Shown here piece by piece: positions 1 to 7,759 of a stretch of DNA of 64,000 bases (position 1 is the stretch's first letter; each line of letters starts with the position of its first letter). This DNA is from Allobosea sp. (GTDB taxonomy: Bacteria; Pseudomonadota; Alphaproteobacteria; Rhizobiales; Beijerinckiaceae). The notes under the pieces are model-generated. The model saw only the letters and a program-made list of their open reading frames with translations, had not been told where the DNA came from and did not search any database. The stretch lies in the NCBI RefSeq assembly GCF_030695125.1, contig NZ_JAUYTP010000016.1:62001-126000 (forward strand), given 5' to 3'. A program made the translations under genes and the position numbers.

Positions 1-1
1 T

Positions 2-133
2 CGGCCGCTGTCGGGCCGGTTGGGTGCGGGGCCCGGTCGAGCGGGGAGCTCTCGGGCCCTCGACCGCCGCCATCTGGGCGACGGGCATGCCGGGAATCGT
101 CTTCAGTCCGGATAGATCGATAGAGATTCGCAT
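2..133 (-). CDS. possible N-terminus of a protein running off the window edge
   Basis: An ATG at 133 opens a minus-strand frame of 44 codons with no stop before the window edge. It would begin MRISIDLSGLKTIPGMPV and then become rich in Pro and Arg. The Shine-Dalgarno signal is poor. I recognise no family. It could be the start of a small protein downstream of the cold-shock gene, or chance open frame in GC-rich DNA. Confidence 0.25.
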   Translation of the reverse strand, partial: MRISIDLSGLKTIPGMPVAQMAAVEGPRAPRSTGPRTQPARQRP

Positions 134-181
134 TGGCTCGGGAAGCGACGCCGCCGATCGGCCTCCCGTCTAGGTGTCGGA

Positions 182-391
182 TCAGGCCGTCTTGAGATTG
201 ACCGCCGAGGACTTGCCGGTCTTGCGATCGGCTTCGAGATCATAGCTGATCTTCTGGCCTTCGTTCAGGCCGCGCATGCCCGAGCGCTCGACAGCGCTGA
301 TATGCACGAACACATCCTGGCCGCCCTGGTCCGGCGTGATGAATCCATAGCCCTTGGTCTCGTTGAACCACTTCACGGTACCCGTGCTCAC
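182..391 (-). CDS. cspA: cold-shock domain protein (CspA family)
   Basis: A 69-residue single cold-shock domain, the usual length for the family. It binds single-stranded RNA or DNA in the cytoplasm and acts as an RNA chaperone. Visible motifs are KWFNETKGYGFI (RNP1) near residues 7-18 and DVFVHISAV (RNP2) near 26-34. The start is a GTG at 391, preceded at good spacing by AAGGAA on the minus strand; the longer open frame to 610 has no such signal and gives an Arg-rich extension foreign to the family. The gene stands alone, with a candidate promoter and leader hairpin just upstream. Confidence 0.93.
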   Translation of the reverse strand: MSTGTVKWFNETKGYGFITPDQGGQDVFVHISAVERSGMRGLNEGQKISYDLEADRKTGKSSAVNLKTA

Positions 392-416
392 GTGCTGTTC
401 CTTCAGTCTCTGTTCA

Positions 417-434
417 GGTCGGCTTATGCCGACC
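417..434 (-). promoter_or_regulatory. hairpin in the cold-shock gene leader
   Basis: A perfect 7-bp inverted repeat (GGTCGGC, TTAT loop, GCCGACC) lies 26 nt upstream of the GTG start of the cold-shock gene. It falls at the 5' end of the predicted transcript. It may stabilise the message or act as an operator; no experimental counterpart is known to me. Confidence 0.4.
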
Positions 435-440
435 GGCCCT

Positions 441-470
441 ACTGTATGGGGCATTTCGCTCAGGTTGCAA
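441..470 (-). promoter_or_regulatory. candidate housekeeping promoter of the cold-shock gene
   Basis: On the minus strand a TTGCAA -35-like box (465-470) and a TACAGT -10-like box (441-446) are 18 bp apart. Initiation would fall just before the leader hairpin. Each box matches consensus at four or five of six positions, so the call is moderate. Confidence 0.4.
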
Positions 471-608
471 TGACGCGCCGCACAACGAGCCTGCGAGCTG
501 CCGCGGTGGCATGCCGCAGGAGCAACGCCGCGCGCGGGTTGGGGTCTTGCTCGCCGGCTTGGCCTCCCGCATGAACGACGGCGAAATTCCCGCAGGAGAG
601 CTTTCGCC

Positions 609-1295
609 ATGACCCATTACGTGATCGACCCGCCCGCCATCACGGCGGTGCCGGTAGCCGGCGGCGGGATGTTCCCGGTCCGCCGCGTCTTCTGCGTCGG
701 CCGCAACTATGCCGAACACACCCGCGAAATGGGCGGCGATCCCGACCGCGAGGAGCCGTTCTTCTTCACCAAGCCCGCCGATGCTCTGCTGATCAACGGC
801 GCCGACATGCCCTATCCGCCCAAGACCGCCGACCTTCATCACGAGATGGAGCTGGTCGTTGCGATCGGCACAGGCGGCAAGGACATCGCCGAGGCCGACG
901 CGCTCGCCCACGTCTACGGTTATGCCGCCGGCCTCGACATGACCCGCCGCGATCTGCAGGCCGCCGCCAAGAAGGGCGGCAAGCCCTGGGACATGGGCAA
1001 GGGCTTCGATTGTTCGGGCCCCGTCGGCGAGATCGCGCCCGCCAGCCAGATCGGCCACCCGGCTGCGGGCAAGATCGAACTCGTCGTCAACGGCGTGCCG
1101 CGCCAGAATTCCGATCTCGCCAAGCAGATCTGGAACGTGCCGGAGACCATTTCCTATCTCTCCGGCCTGGTCGAACTCGCCCCGGGCGACCTGATCTTCA
1201 CCGGCACGCCCGAGGGCGTCGCCGCCGTCGTCAGCGGCGATGTGCTCGAAGGCGAGATTGCCGGCGTCGGCACCGTCCGCACGCGGATCATCTGA
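609..1295 (+). CDS. fumarylacetoacetate hydrolase family protein (fumarylpyruvate hydrolase-like)
   Basis: A 228-residue protein of the FAH C-terminal-domain fold, a compact single-domain length. These enzymes cleave or decarboxylate acylpyruvates and related 2-oxo acids using a divalent metal. The metal site is visible as HHEMEL (E79, E81) and the Asp of GLDMTRRDL near residue 110; the substrate loop FTGTPEGV lies near the C-terminus. The N-terminal stretch GGDPDREEPFFFTKPADAL resembles fumarylpyruvate hydrolases of gentisate pathways, but no gentisate dioxygenase is nearby, so the substrate is open. GGAGAG precedes the ATG. The next gene, on the same strand 115 bp on, also acts on 2-oxo acids. 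Confidence 0.85.
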   Translation: MTHYVIDPPAITAVPVAGGGMFPVRRVFCVGRNYAEHTREMGGDPDREEPFFFTKPADALLINGADMPYPPKTADLHHEMELVVAIGTGGKDIAEADALAHVYGYAAGLDMTRRDLQAAAKKGGKPWDMGKGFDCSGPVGEIAPASQIGHPAAGKIELVVNGVPRQNSDLAKQIWNVPETISYLSGLVELAPGDLIFTGTPEGVAAVVSGDVLEGEIAGVGTVRTRII

Positions 1296-1410
1296 AGCGC
1301 ATGAACCTCCCCCGTTACTTCGGATATCCGCTTCGCTGCGTCCGGGATGGCGGGGAGGGCGTCGTTGACGTCAATGTCGAAAAAACCACCCCAGCCGAAA
1401 GTCCCCGACC

Positions 1411-2340
1411 ATGACCCTCACCGCCGACGCCAATGGCGTCTTCCCGATCGCGCCGACCGCGTTCAACCCCGACGGCTCGGTCGACTGGGCCTCCACCGAG
1501 AAGCTTTTCGCCTTCTATGACGAGATCGGCTCTGACGGCACGACCGTGCTCGGCATCATGGGCGAGGCGCCCAAGCTGGAGCCGGAGGAATCGCTTCGCA
1601 TTGTCAAGACGGCGGTGGCCGGCATGCCGGGCAAGCCCGTGATCGTCGGCGTCTCGGCACCGGGCTTTGCCGCCATGCGCAGCCTCGCCCGCCAGTCGAT
1701 GGAGCTGGGCGCGGCGGCCGTCATGATCGCGCCGCCGCCTTCGCTGCGCACCGACGACCAGATCACCGGCTATTACGCCCAGGCGGTCGAGGCGATCGGC
1801 GCCGACATCCCCTTCGTCATCCAGGATTACCCGCTGACGCTGTCGGTGGTGATGACGCCGGCGGTCATCCGCAAGATCGTCACCGACAACCCCTCCTGCG
1901 TCATGCTCAAGCACGAGGACTGGCCGGGGCTGGAAAAGATCTCGGCGCTCCGCAAGTTCCAAGGCGACGGCAGCCTGCGCCCGATCTCGATCCTCACCGG
2001 CAATGGCGGCCTCTTCCTCGATTTCGAGATGGAGCGCGGCGCCGATGGCGCGATGACCGGCTACGCCTTCCCCGAGCTGCTGATCGACGTCGTCAAGCTG
2101 CAGCAGGCCGGCAAGCGCGACGAGGCGCATGACATCTTCGACGCGCATCTGCCGCTGATGCGCTACGAGCAGCAGCAGGGCGTGGGCCTGGCCGTGCGCA
2201 AATACACGCTGATGAAGCGCGGCATCCTCAAGAGCGACGCCCAGCGCAAGCCCGGCTCCGCGATCAGCGCGACCGCCAGGGCAGAGGTCGATTATCTGCT
2301 CGCCCGCGTCGCACGGACCGACAAGCGCGCCGCGCTTTGA
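1411..2340 (+). CDS. dihydrodipicolinate synthase/N-acetylneuraminate lyase family protein
   Basis: A 309-residue TIM-barrel aldolase/dehydratase of the DapA superfamily. The Schiff-base lysine is Lys167 in VMLKHED and the catalytic tyrosine is Tyr140 in IQDYP. The oxyanion-loop motif of true DapA (GTTGE) is replaced by GIMGEAP near 48-54, which argues against lysine biosynthesis and for another 2-oxo-acid substrate such as a 2-keto-3-deoxy sugar acid. The neighbouring FAH-family gene fits such a pathway. The exact substrate cannot be read from sequence. Confidence 0.85.
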   Translation: MTLTADANGVFPIAPTAFNPDGSVDWASTEKLFAFYDEIGSDGTTVLGIMGEAPKLEPEESLRIVKTAVAGMPGKPVIVGVSAPGFAAMRSLARQSMELGAAAVMIAPPPSLRTDDQITGYYAQAVEAIGADIPFVIQDYPLTLSVVMTPAVIRKIVTDNPSCVMLKHEDWPGLEKISALRKFQGDGSLRPISILTGNGGLFLDFEMERGADGAMTGYAFPELLIDVVKLQQAGKRDEAHDIFDAHLPLMRYEQQQGVGLAVRKYTLMKRGILKSDAQRKPGSAISATARAEVDYLLARVARTDKRAAL

Positions 2341-2350
2341 AAAACGGGCC

Positions 2351-2376
2351 AGCCGCCGGTCCTTGGGCCGGCGGTT
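2351..2376 (+). terminator. GC-rich hairpin between the DapA-family gene and polA
   Basis: CCGCCGG (2353-2359) pairs with CCGGCGG (2368-2374), extendable by two weaker pairs, 12 bp after the stop codon. There is no following T-tract, so this is a weak intrinsic-terminator candidate or a 3'-end stabilising hairpin. Confidence 0.35.
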
Positions 2377-2442
2377 CGGCTGCTGACAGCTTCTTGCGAA
2401 TCGGCCGCGGCGGCCGATGGACATTGCCGGCGCGGGCCCACT

Positions 2443-5400
2443 ATGGTCCGCGCCATGAGCGAGACAGCCAACACCACTGCCGCCCCGGATCTGAAGCCCG
2501 GCGACCATCTCTTCCTGGTCGACGGCTCCAACTTCATCTTCCGGGCCTATTTCCAGTCGATCAACCAGGACCGGAAATACAACGCCCGCTCGGACGGTTT
2601 GCCCTCCGGCGCGGTCCGGCTGTTTGCCACCAAGCTCTTCCAGTTCGTCCGCGAGGGCGTGCTCGGCGTGCGTCCGACCCATCTCGCCATCATCTTCGAC
2701 AAGTCTGAGAACTCGTTCCGCAAGGCAATCTACCCGGCCTATAAGGGCAACCGCTCCGATCCGCCGCCGGACCTCATCCCGCAATTCCCGCTGATGCGCG
2801 AGGCCGTGCGCGCGTTTGGGCTGCTGCCGGTCGAGCAGGATGTCTATGAGGCCGACGACCTCATCGCGACCTATGCCCGCCAGGCGCGCGAGGCCGGTGC
2901 CGATGTGCTGATCGTCTCCGCCGACAAGGATCTGATGCAGCTCGTGCGCCCAGGCGTGGCAATGTACGACCCCGCCTCAGGCGACGCCAAGAAGGGCGCG
3001 GGCTTCCGCGCCGAGCGCAGGATCGGCGAGCCCGAGGTCGTCGAATACTTCGGCGTGATGCCCGACAGGGTCACCGACGTCCAGGCGCTGGCCGGAGACG
3101 CCACCGACAACGTTCCCGGCGCACCCGGCATCGGCATCAAGACCGCGGCCCAGCTGATCGGCGAATATGGCGATCTCGACACGCTGCTCGCCCGCGCCGG
3201 CGAGATCAAGCAGCCCAAGCGCCGGGAGACGCTGACCAATCCCGAGATTGTCGAGAAGATCCGCATCTCGCACAAGCTCGTCACGCTGGTCGACGACGTC
3301 GCGGTCGAGACGCCGCTGTCGCATCTGACGCTGGGCCAGCCCGATCCCGTCCGCCTCGTCGCCTTCCTCAAGGCGATGGAGTTCACCACCATCACCAAGC
3401 GCGTCGGCGAGGCCTATGAGGCCGATGTCGCGGCGATCGATGCCGACGCCGATCTGGCGCCCGGCGGCGCGCGTGCGGCCGAGCTGAAGGCGCTTTATGT
3501 CGGCGGCGATGCCGGCGACGGGCAGCCCTCGCTGGGCCAGGTGGCGAGCGCCGCCGTCACCCAGCCGGTGACGGCCTCAGAGAGCGATGGCTGGCTGAAA
3601 CCCGCCGATCTCGCGGCCTCACGAAAGAACGAGGCGATCGCCGCCAAGATCGACCGCACCGCCTATGACTGCGTGCGCGATCTGGAGACGCTCGATCGCT
3701 GGATCGCCGCCGCCTATCAGGCCGGCCAGGTCGCGGTCGATACCGAGACCAGCGCGATCGACCCGATGCAGGCCGATCTCGTCGGCGTTTCGCTCGCGGT
3801 CGCGCCGGGCAAGGCCTGCTACATCCCCCTGCAGCATCGCGGCGGCAGCGATCTCTTCGGCGGCGGCATGGTCGAAGGCCAGATCCCGCTCGACCAGGCG
3901 CTGGCGGCGTTGAAGCCGCTGCTGGCCGACCCCGGCGTGCTGAAGATCGGCCAGAACCTCAAATACGACCTCGTGCTCCTGGCGCGCTACGGCCTCGACG
4001 TCGCGCCGGTCGAGGACACGATGCTGATCTCCTATGCGCTCGATGCCGGCAACAACAGCCACGGGATGGACCGGCTCTCCGAACTGCATCTAGGCCATGA
4101 GACGATCACTTTCGGGCAGGTTGCCGGCACCGGCAAGGCGCAGGTGACCTTCGACAAGGTCGCGCTCGACAAGGCGACCGACTACGCCGCCGAGGATGCC
4201 GACGTCACGCTGCGGCTCTGGCGCGTGCTCAAGCCGCGCCTGGCGGCGGAGGGTCGGACCACCGTCTACGAGACCCTGGAGCGCCCGCTGATCGCCGTGC
4301 TCGCCCGCATGGAGGCGCGCGGCATCGCGATCGACCGGCAAATCCTGTCGCGGCTCTCGGGCGAATTCGCGCAATCGTTGGCGCGGCTGGAGGACGAGAT
4401 TTACGAGATCGCCGGCGAGAAGTTCACGATTGGCTCGCCCAAGCAGCTCGGCGACATCCTGTTCGGCAAGATGGGGCTTTCCGGCGCCAAGAAGACCGCG
4501 ACCGGCCAATGGGCGACCGGCGCGGGCGTTCTTGAGGAGCTGGCCGAGCAGGGCCACCCGCTGCCCTCCAAAATCCTGGAATGGCGCCAGCTCTCCAAGC
4601 TGAAATCGACCTACACCGACTCGCTGCCGGCTTATGTGAACCCGCAGACCCAGCGCGTGCACACCTCCTTCGCACTCGCCGCCACGACGACGGGCCGGCT
4701 TTCCTCCTCCGAGCCCAACCTGCAGAACATCCCGATCCGCACCGAGGCCGGCCGGAAGATCCGCACCGCCTTCATTCCGGAGAAGGGCTACAAGCTGGTC
4801 TCGGCCGACTACAGCCAGATCGAACTGCGCCTGCTCGCCCACATCGCCGAGATCCCGCAGCTCCGCCAGGCCTTCGCGGATGGCATCGACATCCATGCGA
4901 TGACCGCCTCCGAGATGTTCGGCGTGCCCGTCCTGGGCATGCCGAGCGAGGTCCGCCGCCGCGCCAAGGCGATCAATTTCGGCATCATCTACGGCATTTC
5001 GGCCTTCGGGCTGGCCAACCAGCTCGGCATCGGCCGCGAGGAGGCGAGCGCCTATATCCGCAAATATTTCGAGCGCTTCCCCGGCATCCGCGACTACATG
5101 GACGCAACCAAGACCTTCGTGCGCGCCAACGGCCATGTCGAGACGATCTTCGGGCGCATCTGCCACTTCCCGGCGGTGGCCTCGAAGAACCCCTCCGAGC
5201 GCGCCTTCGTCGAGCGCCAGGCGATCAATGCACCGATCCAGGGCTCGGCCGCCGACATCATCCGCCGCGCCATGATCCGCATGGAGGACGCGCTGGTGGC
5301 AGCCAGGCTCGATGTCCGCATGCTCCTGCAGGTCCATGACGAACTGGTCTTCGAGGTGCCCGACCACCAGGTCGAGGCGGCGCTGCCGGTGATCAGGCGG

Positions 5401-5493
5401 GTGATGGTCGAGGCGCCGCATCCGGCGGTCCAGCTGCGGGTGCCGCTCCAGGTCGATGCCCGCGCGGCGGGCAACTGGGACGAGGCGCACTGA
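2443..5493 (+). CDS. polA: DNA polymerase I
   Basis: A 1016-residue three-domain enzyme that fills gaps and removes primers in replication and repair. The 5'-3' exonuclease comes first (from FLVDGSNFIFRAYF near residue 26 to about 320). The 3'-5' proofreading domain follows and looks active (AVDTETS near 430; GQNLKYD near 505). The family A polymerase has motif A SADYSQIELR near 786, motif B RRRAKAINFGIIYG near 836 and motif C QVHDELVFE near 962. The start is ambiguous between ATG at 2443 and ATG at 2455; neither has a strong ribosome-binding site. An EcfG promoter for the next gene begins two bases after its stop. Confidence 0.97.
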   Translation: MVRAMSETANTTAAPDLKPGDHLFLVDGSNFIFRAYFQSINQDRKYNARSDGLPSGAVRLFATKLFQFVREGVLGVRPTHLAIIFDKSENSFRKAIYPAYKGNRSDPPPDLIPQFPLMREAVRAFGLLPVEQDVYEADDLIATYARQAREAGADVLIVSADKDLMQLVRPGVAMYDPASGDAKKGAGFRAERRIGEPEVVEYFGVMPDRVTDVQALAGDATDNVPGAPGIGIKTAAQLIGEYGDLDTLLARAGEIKQPKRRETLTNPEIVEKIRISHKLVTLVDDVAVETPLSHLTLGQPDPVRLVAFLKAMEFTTITKRVGEAYEADVAAIDADADLAPGGARAAELKALYVGGDAGDGQPSLGQVASAAVTQPVTASESDGWLKPADLAASRKNEAIAAKIDRTAYDCVRDLETLDRWIAAAYQAGQVAVDTETSAIDPMQADLVGVSLAVAPGKACYIPLQHRGGSDLFGGGMVEGQIPLDQALAALKPLLADPGVLKIGQNLKYDLVLLARYGLDVAPVEDTMLISYALDAGNNSHGMDRLSELHLGHETITFGQVAGTGKAQVTFDKVALDKATDYAAEDADVTLRLWRVLKPRLAAEGRTTVYETLERPLIAVLARMEARGIAIDRQILSRLSGEFAQSLARLEDEIYEIAGEKFTIGSPKQLGDILFGKMGLSGAKKTATGQWATGAGVLEELAEQGHPLPSKILEWRQLSKLKSTYTDSLPAYVNPQTQRVHTSFALAATTTGRLSSSEPNLQNIPIRTEAGRKIRTAFIPEKGYKLVSADYSQIELRLLAHIAEIPQLRQAFADGIDIHAMTASEMFGVPVLGMPSEVRRRAKAINFGIIYGISAFGLANQLGIGREEASAYIRKYFERFPGIRDYMDATKTFVRANGHVETIFGRICHFPAVASKNPSERAFVERQAINAPIQGSAADIIRRAMIRMEDALVAARLDVRMLLQVHDELVFEVPDHQVEAALPVIRRVMVEAPHPAVQLRVPLQVDARAAGNWDEAH

Positions 5494-5494
5494 C

Positions 5495-5520
5495 GGAACC
5501 TTTCCCGGGAAGCCGACGTT
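5495..5520 (+). promoter_or_regulatory. sigma-EcfG (general stress) promoter of the AI-2E permease gene
   Basis: GGAAC (5495-5499) and CGTT (5517-5520) are separated by 17 bp, an exact match to the GGAAC-N16/17-CGTT consensus of alphaproteobacterial EcfG promoters. It starts just after the polA stop codon and lies 52 bp from the ATG at 5573. Confidence 0.75.
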
Positions 5521-5572
5521 ATGGCATGCGACGCGCCGGGGGGCGCTGTTTGCGCCGCGTTGGACCCGAAAA

Positions 5573-6709
5573 ATGCTGACCTCATCCGTCTGGAAACCCT
5601 TCCCGCGCTATCTGGCGGAGCCGGAGGTCGAGGATCTCCATGAGGATGTCACGCCGTCCGAGCATGATCTGATCGTTCGCTACGCGACCATCGGCATCTT
5701 TGTGATCCTGGCCACCGCCTCGCTTCATCTGACCAAGGTCATCGCGCTGCCGATCACGGCCGGCATCATCTTCGGGCTCGTGCTCGGCCCTGCGGTCGAC
5801 GGAATGGTCCGCCGCAACGTGCCCCAGCATCTGGCGGCCGCGATCATCGTATTGCTTTTCCTCGGCGTCATCGCCGCGGCCATCACGGTTCTCGCCGTGC
5901 CGATGGCGGGCTGGAGCGACCAGGGTCCGGCGATGATGGCGGCGCTGAAGACCAAGCTCGCCGGTGCGTTCGCCGTCATGGACCAGGCGAAGGCGGCGAT
6001 CGCCGCGCTGATGGGCAAGAGCGGCGCCGAACTCAACATCTCCCAGGGCAACCCGCTGATCGACATCGCGGTGTCGTCCTCGACGGTGGCCGGCGGAATG
6101 CTGATTTTCGTCGCGACCGTGTATTTCTGGCTGGCGACGCGCCGGCATCTGAAGGCGCGTGCCTTGCGCCTGTGCCTCGGCCGGGGCGCCCGCAAGTCGG
6201 CCGGCGCCTTCTTCCAGGAGATCGAGACCCGCGTGGCCCGCTATTTCGGGCTGGTCACGCTGATCAATCTCGGGATGGGTCTCCTGACCATGGCCATCGC
6301 CTGGCTGGCCGGCCTGCCCTATCCGGTGTTCTGGGGCGCGCTGGCCTTCGTCATGAACTACCTCGCCTTCATCGGGCCGATCATCGTCACGGTGATGCTG
6401 TTTGCGGGGGCGCTGATCGACGCGCCTTTCCTGCTCACCGCGATCTGGCCGGCGGCCGCCTATTTCGTCATCCATCTGATCGAGGGGAACGCGATCACGC
6501 CGGTCTTCGTCGGCCGCAGGCTGACGGTTTCGCCGTTTCTGGTTTTCATCGGCTTCATTTTCTGGCTCTGGCTCTGGGGACCGGTCGGTGCGGTCCTCTC
6601 GACACCGATCCTGCTCGTCGCCATGGTGGCTCAGGAAGAGTTTGCCCGCTATCGCGCGGCGCAGGCCGAGGAAGACAACCAGGACCAATCGCCCGCGAGG
6701 GCGGCGTGA
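5573..6709 (+). CDS. AI-2E family transporter
   Basis: A 378-residue polytopic membrane protein of the AI-2E transporter family (PF01594). Paired N-terminal hydrophobic segments (about residues 25-60 and 75-105), a soluble central part (about 110-170) and several C-terminal helices fit the family. The GNAITPVFVGRRLTVSPF motif near residue 305 is the conserved signature. The family includes a quorum-signal exporter and Na+/H+ antiporters, so the substrate is unknown. The ATG at 5573 is preferred over upstream in-frame codons because the EcfG promoter lies at 5495-5520, inside the longer frame. The charged tail ends in AEEDNQDQSPARAA. Confidence 0.88.
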   Translation: MLTSSVWKPFPRYLAEPEVEDLHEDVTPSEHDLIVRYATIGIFVILATASLHLTKVIALPITAGIIFGLVLGPAVDGMVRRNVPQHLAAAIIVLLFLGVIAAAITVLAVPMAGWSDQGPAMMAALKTKLAGAFAVMDQAKAAIAALMGKSGAELNISQGNPLIDIAVSSSTVAGGMLIFVATVYFWLATRRHLKARALRLCLGRGARKSAGAFFQEIETRVARYFGLVTLINLGMGLLTMAIAWLAGLPYPVFWGALAFVMNYLAFIGPIIVTVMLFAGALIDAPFLLTAIWPAAAYFVIHLIEGNAITPVFVGRRLTVSPFLVFIGFIFWLWLWGPVGAVLSTPILLVAMVAQEEFARYRAAQAEEDNQDQSPARAA

Positions 6710-6721
6710 GTCCGCTGCGGC

Positions 6722-6746
6722 GGAACCTGCAGGGCCAAGACGCGTT
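6722..6746 (+). promoter_or_regulatory. sigma-EcfG promoter of the DUF883 gene
   Basis: GGAAC (6722-6726) and CGTT (6743-6746) are separated by exactly 16 bp, a perfect match to the general stress consensus. It lies in the 129-bp gap before the DUF883 gene, 92 bp upstream of its ATG. Confidence 0.8.
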
Positions 6747-6838
6747 GGCCCCGAAAGCCCGACCGGGCGCTCCGCGCTGCGGCGCAGCGCCGGCCTGGGC
6801 TCTGGATCGATACCGAGTGTCACGAAGGGATCAAGCAC

Positions 6839-7201
6839 ATGACCACGACCGCCACATCCGCCAAGCGCCAGGCCACCGCGGCCGTCAAGCGCGCCAAGGA
6901 CGATCTCGTCGAGGGCGGCGAAACGATTGCCAATGAGGCGCGCCAGACGGCGGACCGGGTCAAGCGCGAGGCCGGTGCGATCGAGGACAGCCTGACGCGC
7001 GGCGCGGAGGATCTGGTCGCGACCGTCGGCGAGAAGCTGCGCTCCGTCGGCGTCGACACCGATCGCCTCACCGAAGTGGCCAAGGAGCAGGCGACCGACC
7101 TGCAGCGCCTGATCGAGGCCGAAATCCGCGAGCGCCCCCTGCGCGCGCTCGGGCTGGCGGCGGCTGTCGGCCTGTTCGTCGGCTTCCTTTCGGCGCGCTG
7201 A
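6839..7201 (+). CDS. DUF883 (YqjD/ElaB-like) family protein
   Basis: A 120-residue protein with a long charged amphipathic helix (about residues 5-95, rich in Ala, Lys, Glu and Arg) and one C-terminal membrane segment in RPLRALGLAAAVGLFVGFLSAR, the hallmark of DUF883. E. coli relatives YqjD and ElaB are stationary-phase inner-membrane proteins that bind ribosomes. GAAGGGA precedes the ATG. The gene has its own EcfG promoter and is followed after 4 bp by a membrane protein gene, matching the common yqjD-yqjE pairing. Function here is inferred only from family and promoter. Confidence 0.85.
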   Translation: MTTTATSAKRQATAAVKRAKDDLVEGGETIANEARQTADRVKREAGAIEDSLTRGAEDLVATVGEKLRSVGVDTDRLTEVAKEQATDLQRLIEAEIRERPLRALGLAAAVGLFVGFLSAR

Positions 7202-7205
7202 ACCG

Positions 7206-7643
7206 ATGTTGGGGGGAATCGGGTCCTATATCGCGTCGGAGGTCTCCGGCGTCGTCAGGCGCAATGTCATCGTCTACGGTCTGATGGGGCTGTCGGCGCT
7301 GCTGCTCTTCTGCGCCTTCGGCTACGCGCTGAGCGCGCTGCACACAGTGCTGGCCCTGCGTTACGGCACGGCCGAGGCCAGCCTGTTCGTCGCGGGCGGG
7401 CTGCTGGTCGCGGCGGTCCTCGCCTTCGCCATCGCGCTCTATGTCAAGAACAGGCGTCGTCCGGCCCGTTCCCTGGCCGCCACCGCAATGGCGGCGGCGC
7501 CCCTGGCGGCGACGCTGATCGGTTCGGGCCTGACGTCCCGCAAGGGCTGGCGCGTGGCGCTGGTCGGCGGGGTCGTGGTGCTCGGCGCCTTGCTCGGCCG
7601 GCAGGTCTTCAGCGGCGGCAATGCGGACGATGACGACGTTTGA
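7206..7643 (+). CDS. small membrane protein, YqjE/phage-holin-like family
   Basis: A 145-residue protein with about four predicted membrane segments (near 22-44, 58-80, 92-108 and 118-133) and an acidic tail NADDDDV. Position 4 bp behind the DUF883 gene and the general shape fit the YqjE/holin-superfamily partner often encoded there. It should share the stress promoter at 6722. No enzymatic motif is visible. Confidence 0.75.
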   Translation: MLGGIGSYIASEVSGVVRRNVIVYGLMGLSALLLFCAFGYALSALHTVLALRYGTAEASLFVAGGLLVAAVLAFAIALYVKNRRRPARSLAATAMAAAPLAATLIGSGLTSRKGWRVALVGGVVVLGALLGRQVFSGGNADDDDV

Positions 7644-7759
7644 GACGATGACCAACGGCTGGCAGGAGGGCGCCGTCGCCTTGAGCCACGGCGCGCCGGT
7701 CCGGTGGACCGTGTCATTTTACATAGGGTTTATGGTCCCCACCCGTTAAGAGGGAACCG

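Noticed and set aside
4090-5490. 466-codon minus-strand frame opposite polA
   Set aside because: Antisense shadow of conserved polymerase motifs, with His/Arg/Asp-rich low-information sequence.
5456-5572. Upstream in-frame start for the AI-2E permease
   Set aside because: It overlaps the polA end and contains the EcfG promoter, and it adds an Arg-rich tail foreign to the family.
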